From Protula sp. h YS-2021 (Eukaryota; Annelida; Polychaeta; Sabellida; Serpulidae), in assembly GCA_949752745.1 (NCBI GenBank), contig OX457028.1, forward strand, positions 2,354,420 through 2,418,419: a DNA stretch of 64,000 bases, in the 5' to 3' direction. The notes beneath the pieces were generated by a model. The model was not told the origin of the DNA. It saw nothing but the letters and a program-made list of their open reading frames with translations, and did no database searches. Of the stretch, positions 57,965 to 64,000 are shown piece by piece. Each line of letters begins with the position of its first letter. Positions within the stretch are counted from its first letter, which is position 1. Position numbers and translations under genes: made by a program.

Positions 57965-59423
57965 GGTCTTTGGACAACTCGGCACCTTGCCATCTCGGCA
58001 CCAACAAACTCGGCACCATTTGGACAACTCGGCACCATTTTTTTTTTTGACAACTCGGCACCATTTTTTTAAAGTTGGCACCAAGAATGTAAAAGTTAGG
58101 TTGACTAATTTATTTTAATTCACTCTTGTTTTATTGTAGAAACGAAGTAATTAAAAGTCGCACTACAACAAAATGCCAAATTTATATAAAGCAGTGTGAA
58201 TCTCACAAACATCAAATATCACAATATCCGAATACATATATTATCCAAAGTTCATAATCTCAAGAATCACCACAATTTGAACGATTTTTGATAGACATAC
58301 AAAAATTACTCGACATGTATTGGCTATCTCATGGCATTCAGAGTTTAACTAACTTTAATTTGTAACGAGAACGGCTCGTTTTACACACCACATTTCACAG
58401 TCCATTTTATACTTGGTTTTCCATCCTAAACACCGGGTCCATAAATCCGTCCAATCGCTCGCAGAAGTTTGGAAGCCGAACGTTGCCCATTCCGATATTC
58501 CCCCCACAGCTGATTGATTCTTGAGGATACTGAACGATATCGGCTGTTGTGGGAACGTGGCAACTTGTCCTCAGATGCCAGCCGACGGTGAAGTAGGGCC
58601 ACAAGCGCTTCTCTGTGGGAGGCGGGGGGGGGGGGGGGGTAGTCCAATCAGAACTAACAAATTCAAATTGGGATGGTTGGCACGGACGTTGTGGCGGTGG
58701 TGCCAACCCTCCACATCGTTGTTTGTCCTGATGACCCGACCAATCAGGGACCAGTTCTCTGGTGTCCACACCGAAGACGAGATCCAGTTGTCCTCAACGT
58801 ACTGCAGGAGCTGGGTCATCAGTACGTGTTCGTCGGCCTGTTGCTTAAGCTGCTCGAACGAGGGAACGATGTGAATTGCCGGTAGGAAGGGTAGAGCCAT
58901 AACCGTGCGAGCTGTCCTGAACGCAAATCCCATCGTTTACACTTTTTTTCTGAAATTATTACTTGCTTTTTTTCCTGTCACAGCAGAAGTCTAGGGGCCG
59001 ATTTTCTTAGACAAAAGATAAAGACTATTTTACACACCATAATCCATGAAATACACAATATATGAACGTTAATTTTAGTCATTTACTTGTGTGTTTACTT
59101 TACATGTATTGTGCTGCAGTTACATTTCGGTTTTTGTATTTTGGGAGTAATCTTCACCGCAAAAAATAAATACCTTTCTTCTCCCGTTGAAAATCCTGCT
59201 ATGAAATACCGGAGCCGCAAATCCACCACATAAAAGGATCCTAAGTAATTTACACCTGTGATTTCAATATCACAGAGAAAGCATTTCATGTTTGTTGTTT
59301 GTTTAAATTCTTGGTGCCGACTTAAAAAAATGGTGCCGAGTTGTCCAAAGTGTGGTGCCAAGTTGTCCAAATGGTGCACTTTGTTTGGTGCCGAGATGGC
59401 AAGCTGCCGAGTTGTCCAATACC
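57965..59423 (-). mobile_element. MULE-like element with TIRs inside pearl 2
   Basis: Ends GGTCTTTGGACAACTCGG and, inverted, GGTATTGGACAACTCGG. Terminal repeats run about 110 bp and contain repeated GGACAACTCGGCACCA units. Flanks CTCAAAGAG (57956-57964) and CATAAAGAG (59424-59432) match at 7 of 9 bases, in line with the 9-bp duplications of Mutator-like elements. It encodes only a transposase fragment, so it is non-autonomous. Confidence 0.75.
58430..58933 (-). pseudogene. MULE transposase C-terminal fragment, frameshifted
   Basis: The minus strand reads MALPFLPAIHIVPSFEQLKQ, then WTPENWSLIGRVIRTNNDVE and GWHHRHN, which are C-terminal hallmarks of animal MULE transposases (NNDVEGWH). The sequence runs into a run of 16 G on the plus strand (58624-58639). 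The continuation (EALVALLHRRL, INQLWGEYRNGQ, LRAIGRIYGPG) lies in another frame, so the run has changed length. The catalytic DDE core is absent. An acceptor-like TAATTTCAG precedes the fragment, so it may have been a last exon. Confidence 0.8.
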
Positions 59424-59998
59424 CATAAAGAGCTTGTTAACACGATAACTTAAAAACTCTTGCAAGGATTTTATGAAACTTGGTGTGTAGCTTCTATGGG
59501 AACAAACACAGATCGGTATTGTAAATGGGCCAGGTTCGTCCAAGAAAAATGGAAATGGACCAATTTCAGCTCTTGATTGACTATTGTTAATACGATATCT
59601 CAAGAACAACTGCAAGGATTTTAATGAAACTTAGACTGTAGCTTCTGTGGGCACTAACAAGGATCGGTATTGTTAAATGGGTTACGTTGACCCAAGGATA
59701 ATGAACCAAATGGACTTTGGAATTTACCAAATCCTGGAAATTATTCAGGATCGGAATGAGTTTGTTAACACACGATATCTCAAGAACAACTGCAAGGATT
59801 TTAATGAAACCTGGTATGTAGCTTCTATGGGAATATACAGGGATCGGTATTGTAAATGGGCCAGGTTTGTCCAAGGAAAATGGACCAACTGGACTTGGAA
59901 AATTTCAGCTCTTGATTGACTATTGATAGCCGTGTTTAACTGATGGAGGTGGGGGGGGGGGGGGGTCTGTGCGGGAGGCTATGCACACAGCTCTAGTT

Positions 59999-61085
59999 CA
60001 TATTTTTTCACTGAACGGTAAAGGTATTGTTATGTAGTTCAGTAGCATAAATAGTTACTTGCCCCCATACTCCACGTCTGGGGGGGGGGCAGAGACGGGG
60101 TGGGGGGGGGGGGGGTTATATAAGAGCGAGCTCTTCTGTCCGACCGTCTGTGTGTTTTACCTTTTCCCGTGTCAGATTTCTGCAACTGTTTATCACAAGT
60201 TCTTCAGATTTTGTGTGCGCGCAGAATACACTGTGTGCGCGCAGAAATTTTGCGTAATGTTAAAAAAAATAAAAGAACCGAAAAAAAAGTGATTTTGGGG
60301 GGAATTCATTCTCTGCAGGAAGTATAGTGCCCTCTCGATCGAGCAGAAGTTGAAAAAAAAATGTAGCATTTTTTCTAAATTCATATTTTCCTCGAATTTG
60401 GATCAGATTCCTTTCAAATTTTATTAAATATGTCACATAAAAAAGAGAAAGCTACTAAATTACTAAATATTTCTTTTTTTTTGGGGGGGGGGGGGGGCAA
60501 AAGAGTTACATTTGTTTTCAACACGTGTGAGAAATGTGACAGAAATACAAGTCCTTCATTTCTGTTTTACGCTGTAATGGTTGGGAGGGAAAGGGGGGTG
60601 TGGGGGGGGGGGCGCGTGGAGGCGCTGGCCACAATCATGGCACCCGTCGTACATTGTTTAAATGCTGGTCTTGTAATGCGTTTACACTTACTACAAGTGC
60701 AACGTTGTATCATTTTTTTTTTCTTAGCTAAAAAAAAAATAAAGGTTTTGCTTGCAGTGAACGCACTAGACAATGCCCCTCCCCACTCCCCTTCTCCCGC
60801 CTCCCCCCCCCCCCCCAAAAAAAATGACCGTCGGTGTTATCATCACCAGATTAGTCTGTCAAATATGTTTGACCCACGGTGCAGTGTTCATTGACTATGA
60901 GCGTCTGACGTCACTATGTCAGCTGTCAAAATACCCTCAGACACATGACGAGATGCGGTCCATTTCGACTGATTGTGTTGGCTTTACTTGCACTTTGGGC
61001 TACATAATGTTTTTTTTTTTTTTTTTTTTTTAAATTTTGAGTGTAGTGTGATTTGGCTTCACTTGCTCGTTGGGATATAAAGGAG
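59999..61085. other. No gene; poly-G/T/A islands
   Basis: Holds G-rich tracts at about 60080-60113, 60483-60497 and 60600-60613, A-rich and C-rich tracts near 60728-60820, and poly-T at 61009-61032. The frames through these are low in complexity. Confidence 0.5.
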
Positions 61086-61092
61086 CCCCTCG

Positions 61093-61463
61093 TTCATTCG
61101 CCCTCGGTTAATTCGTACCAACATTTGTCGGCCCCCAAATATGGGACCCATTGGTTCCTATGGAAAAGTACGAATTAACGAGATATGTGTGCGGGGATTA
61201 GCAAACTGCAAAGCCCACTCAGCACTCGTGTGTCGTGCCCTTGTCATTACCTACTCCGGAGTAGTCACGTGGCTGCTGCTTCTATAGTCCCGAGTCCTAT
61301 GTGTCCCTTGCTACGACACATACTACTGGAGTTTGCTATAAAAACTGAACATTACTTAAATATTAACATCTCAACTGTGAAAATGGCATCGAAAAAGCGA
61401 AAATACAATGATTACTCAATGGATATAAACTATAAAATGTTGAAGTATAATAAGGCCGTATAG
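61093..61463 (+). mobile_element. Tigger-like (pogo) element, 5' fragment
   Basis: Starts near CCCCTCGTTCATTCGCCCTC with TTAATTCGTAC, whose complement GTACGAATTAA follows at about 61168. This resembles Tigger ends. A transposase start follows at 61383. It is cut off by the LTR retroelement at 61464; the rest may lie beyond the window. Confidence 0.6.
61383..61463 (+). pseudogene. Tigger transposase N-terminus, interrupted
   Basis: ATG then MASKKRKYNDYSMDINYKML, like the start of the CENP-B/Tigger N-terminal DNA-binding domain. It terminates after 26 codons at a stop created by the LTR junction. The DNA-binding helix-turn-helix and the DDE domain are missing. Confidence 0.6.
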
Positions 61464-61988
61464 TGGTGTTGCAATTAAAACAATTTTTAGTACTTCGCGT
61501 TAATTTATTTATTTACTAAAGTCCATGTAAAAGTTTCACAAAGTTGGTGTTTGTAAAAGCGTTCAAAACCTGAATCTGATCACTGCGGGCAGACGCCGCC
61601 TTAAATATGGTTCAGAGCAATTTTCTCATAAAGTAAAATTGCACGCAAGCTCGTTCACAACTTTTCTTCTTCACAACTTTGTTATTCCTTTGTCTTTTAC
61701 AAGATAATAATACGTTCCGAAAAATTGAAAGAAATTCCAAACAGCTCAAATTTCAAATATCATACAAATATCCAATTTAGTCCCAACAAGAGATGACACC
61801 TAATTAACACTTTTATGGTCAATTACACGGTAATTGGATTAGAGAATCTCGTGCTGCAAGGATATAATTTTAAGACTTCCTAACTTTCTCCAAGCGTAAT
61901 AGGATTAGGCGTTATAATTCACTACTCAAAAGGGTTTAGTCTGCGACTTAATTAATTAATTGTTTTTAAAGAAGATAATTATGTTACA
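61464..61988 (-). mobile_element. 3' LTR of a Ty3-type retroelement
   Basis: On the minus strand it begins TGTAACATAATTATC directly after a polypurine tract and ends ...TTGCAACACCA, so it has TG...CA ends over about 525 bases. AATAAA lies near its end (about 61505). The insertion interrupts the Tigger frame. No second LTR is in the window, so family assignment rests on the neighbours. Confidence 0.6.
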
Positions 61989-61990
61989 AA

Positions 61991-62003
61991 ACCTCCCCTC
62001 CAA
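61991..62003 (-). promoter_or_regulatory. Polypurine tract
   Basis: Minus strand TTGGAGGGGAGGT sits three bases before the TG of the LTR, where plus-strand priming of reverse transcription starts in LTR retroelements. Confidence 0.6.
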
Positions 62004-62479
62004 AATTCACACGCCATTTAAAATGGCTTGTGAATAAGCAATAGTTTTACTTGGATAAAACCTATGAAATATGCAACTTCAATAAGAATTTTTTCATCTA
62101 TATCAATGCTCTTCCCTGCAGCTAGCACAGCAGAGATAGGACTAGAACAACAACCAACCAGTTAAGGTAAGAAATTGATCTTTCAGGTATTCTGAGATAA
62201 CTTATTTCGATTTATACCTCCAACACATCAAGATTGATATATAACTTATAGGAATTATAATTACATTTAATCCTTTTACTTGCTGTCGATAGACTACAAC
62301 AAAATACATTAAATCACTCATCATAATCAGACAATATAACATCGAACTGACCACATTTACACTCATCTACAACAGTATTTTATAAGATCTTAGCAAAGTT
62401 CCGTAGGGACTTATTGTCCTCCAAATGTCCTTGTGCACTTAAACAGATAACGAAAACGTCCAACTCAAGATCTGGCGAG
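62004..62479. other. Spacer between env-like gene and LTR
   Basis: About 480 bases of AT-rich sequence on the minus strand between the env-like frame and the polypurine tract. No domain-bearing frame. TCGACAGCAAGT-type words near 62280 have no known role. Confidence 0.4.
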
Positions 62480-63372
62480 CCTCACTATCGGCTTACTTCT
62501 GCCATCCGCCTGCTCAATAGTTACTTTGCCTTGTAAAGAACCTTGGTCTACCTCATTGGTAGATCTAATGGACTCTTCCAATGAAGCATCACTTTGAGGG
62601 GCAACGTTTCTCATACCTTTTATTTATACATTTATATAAACCAAATAAAAACATTATCATTACCATAACACTACAGCAAGAATAAAGACATATTTGAACA
62701 ATATTCGTTCTTGAATGACCGAAGGTAATTTCTTTATTTGTCGGAATTTCTACGGATTTTATCAAAGATTCGAGATGAACAAGGAGTATATCCGATATTT
62801 TGTCTAATTTTCGGGTTGTTTTATTAAACGCGGTAGTTATTTTCCCGAAATTATTGAGAAGACCTTCAGAATTATTCCAAACATTTGGCGATAACTTAAC
62901 TTACTTAACTTAATTTCTCCCTAAATCTGAGCCTGTTGCTCTATATTTACATTTTCCGTTACATAAGTAGGAATATTAAAATATTCAGAACTGGCGGAGC
63001 ATCCATGCTAGAGTTCAGCTACGTTTATCTCAACCCCTAAATTATATACGAATTCCTTATTATCTTCGCAAGTGATTTTGACGCCAATATCATAAGGAGT
63101 AGAAATGAACCATTTACCATTAGGTATTCAATAATTGGGTGAGGTGGGAATTTATGAATTTCGGTGGTACAGTATTGTTTTACTCGATAATTATAAGATA
63201 AATACAAGGTAAAGTAAACATGGGGGGTAGAGACTTGTTTGGTATAGAGGAGCTGTAGATAGGTTTTTGATGCACGAAGTATACGCCCAACTGTTAATGT
63301 ACAAGAAGTGTCGCTGAGAGGAGTAGAAATGTCCTGATAGCCATTCCTGTAACAGATGTTTTAATCAAGAGT
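62480..63372 (-). pseudogene. Broken env-like gene of the LTR retroelement
   Basis: Minus-strand pieces in more than one frame resemble an envelope glycoprotein of errantivirus type. Around 63230-63360 is a Cys-bearing ectodomain piece; near 63000-63120, in another frame, a piece includes HGCSASSEYF after a stop. From 62900 to 62589 an open piece has a heptad-like helix (LDKISDILLVHLESLIKS), then a hydrophobic membrane span (IVQICLYSCCSVMVMIMFLF) and a short Lys/Arg-rich tail. Stops and frame changes disrupt it, so it is not functional. No fusion peptide or cleavage site was identified. Pol would lie further right but pearl element 3 begins at about 63508. Confidence 0.55.
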
Positions 63373-63507
63373 CTAACTTCTTAACGTAACGCATACCTTT
63401 TAAATGGCTTGGAAACTTCTGCCAGTTGCCAATGAGATTGAACTAAATTAATGGGAACAAGTGGCCAACTTGTGATGTACCCAAATTAGTCAAATTTCCT
63501 TATAAGG

Positions 63508-64000
63508 TTATTTATCCCCCGTGAAACGGAGGGATATAGTTGTGAACTTTTCGGTCTGTCCGTCTGTCCGTGTCACGCTTCAGTCTCACGCACCTACAGG
63601 CCACATTAATAGATGAATTCATGTCATATTTGTACACGGCTTCTATGGACCCTTCCGCAGTGCAGTGACCAAGAATTTTCCGGATTGGGCAAAAATTGAC
63701 AAAATGGCGGACTTTTGAAAATTGGCACTGAACTTAGCGTATATGCGGCAGTCTCACGCGCCTACAGGCCACAAAAATTGTTGGATTCGTTTCAAATTCT
63801 GCACACGGGTTCCTTGGGACCTTCCGCAGTGCAGTGATCAAGAATTTTCCGGATGGGACTTGACGAAATGGCGGATTTTTCAAAATCGGCGCTGTACTTA
63901 GCGACAGTCTCACGCGCCTACTGGTTAATGGATTGATTCGTTTAAATGTTAGACACTACGTCTACCTATCCTTTAACTTTTAAATTTTGCGTAGTCAACA
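63508..64000 (+). mobile_element. Pearl-like element 3 (runs off window)
   Basis: Hairpin ATCCCCC...GGAGGGAT at about 63512-63535, then GTCTGTCCGTCTGTCCGTG, then tandem units marked by AGTCTCACGC near 63580, 63750 and 63906 (spacing about 156-170 bp). Units share CCTTCCGCAGTGCAGTGA and AAGAATTTTCCGGAT. Same layout as elements 1 and 2, different unit sequence. Confidence 0.7.

Larger units (their letters stand above)
57888..59998 (+). mobile_element. Pearl-like element 2, split by a MULE
   Basis: Starts with the hairpin CCCCACAGG...CCTGTGGGG (57890-57912) and the palindrome GCGGTCGACCGC, then GTCGGTCTGTCGGTCGG. The tandem part resumes after the MULE with three units of about 150-180 bp marked by TGCAAGGATTTTA near 59461, 59611 and 59791. 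A terminal hairpin CTGTGC...GCACACAG lies at about 59966-59990. The join across the MULE (CTCAAAGAG|CTTGTTAAC) reads as a natural continuation. Confidence 0.65.

Noticed and set aside
60430..60894. 154-codon frame
   Set aside because: It crosses poly-G, poly-A and poly-C tracts and has no domain; it is probably spurious.

Overview
This is a window from an animal nuclear genome: AT-rich, intron-bearing, crowded with mobile elements and microsatellites, and containing one 200-base assembly gap (35640-35839). The mix of DIRS, L2/CR1-type LINE, hAT-, piggyBac-, MULE- and Tigger-like elements, AAGGTCA-studded repeats, and hairpin + GTCC-type microsatellite + ~165-bp tandem-unit elements (the layout of bivalve 'pearl' elements) suggests a marine lophotrochozoan, most likely a mollusc. 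Species cannot be read from the sequence.

The dominant feature is a very large inverted duplication. Positions 3790-24044 reappear reverse-complemented at 35840-52955, with about 3% base differences in the non-coding stretch I compared and several large indels. The right arm starts exactly at the gap. Between the arms lies about 11.6 kb of unpaired sequence (24045-35639). This is either a genuine palindrome or the two haplotypes of one locus scaffolded head-to-head. Each arm carries one copy of the same intronless ankyrin-repeat gene (22446-23825 minus; 36059-37438 plus), the clearest host gene here.

Layout: 1-3788, a DIRS retrotransposon on the minus strand, with a Gag-like ORF, an overlapping RT-RNase H ORF running off the window, and a perfect slippery heptamer in the overlap. 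3790-24044, left arm: LINE remnants, a 1.4-kb foldback, a TTAA-flanked MITE, minisatellites, an intact left-only L2/CR1-type LINE, AAGGTCA repeats and the ankyrin gene. 24045-35639, spacer: a long-TIR MITE, (TA)n and (TTA)n runs, a CRE-containing repeat in three copies, and a dense array of GATATC-type palindromes. 35840-52955, right arm: the same order inverted, without the DIRS and LINE but with its own hAT-like, MITE and duplication differences. 52955-64000: the start of a SAP-domain gene (two exons), three pearl-like elements, one of them split by a MULE-like element, and a Tigger fragment cut by an LTR retroelement that carries a broken env-like frame.

Few genes here work together. The host content is the ankyrin gene and the SAP gene; nearly everything else is mobile DNA in nested layers. 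Because the two arms are near-identical copies with different insertions, each gives the empty site for the other's insertions. That makes element ends and target duplications unusually easy to read.
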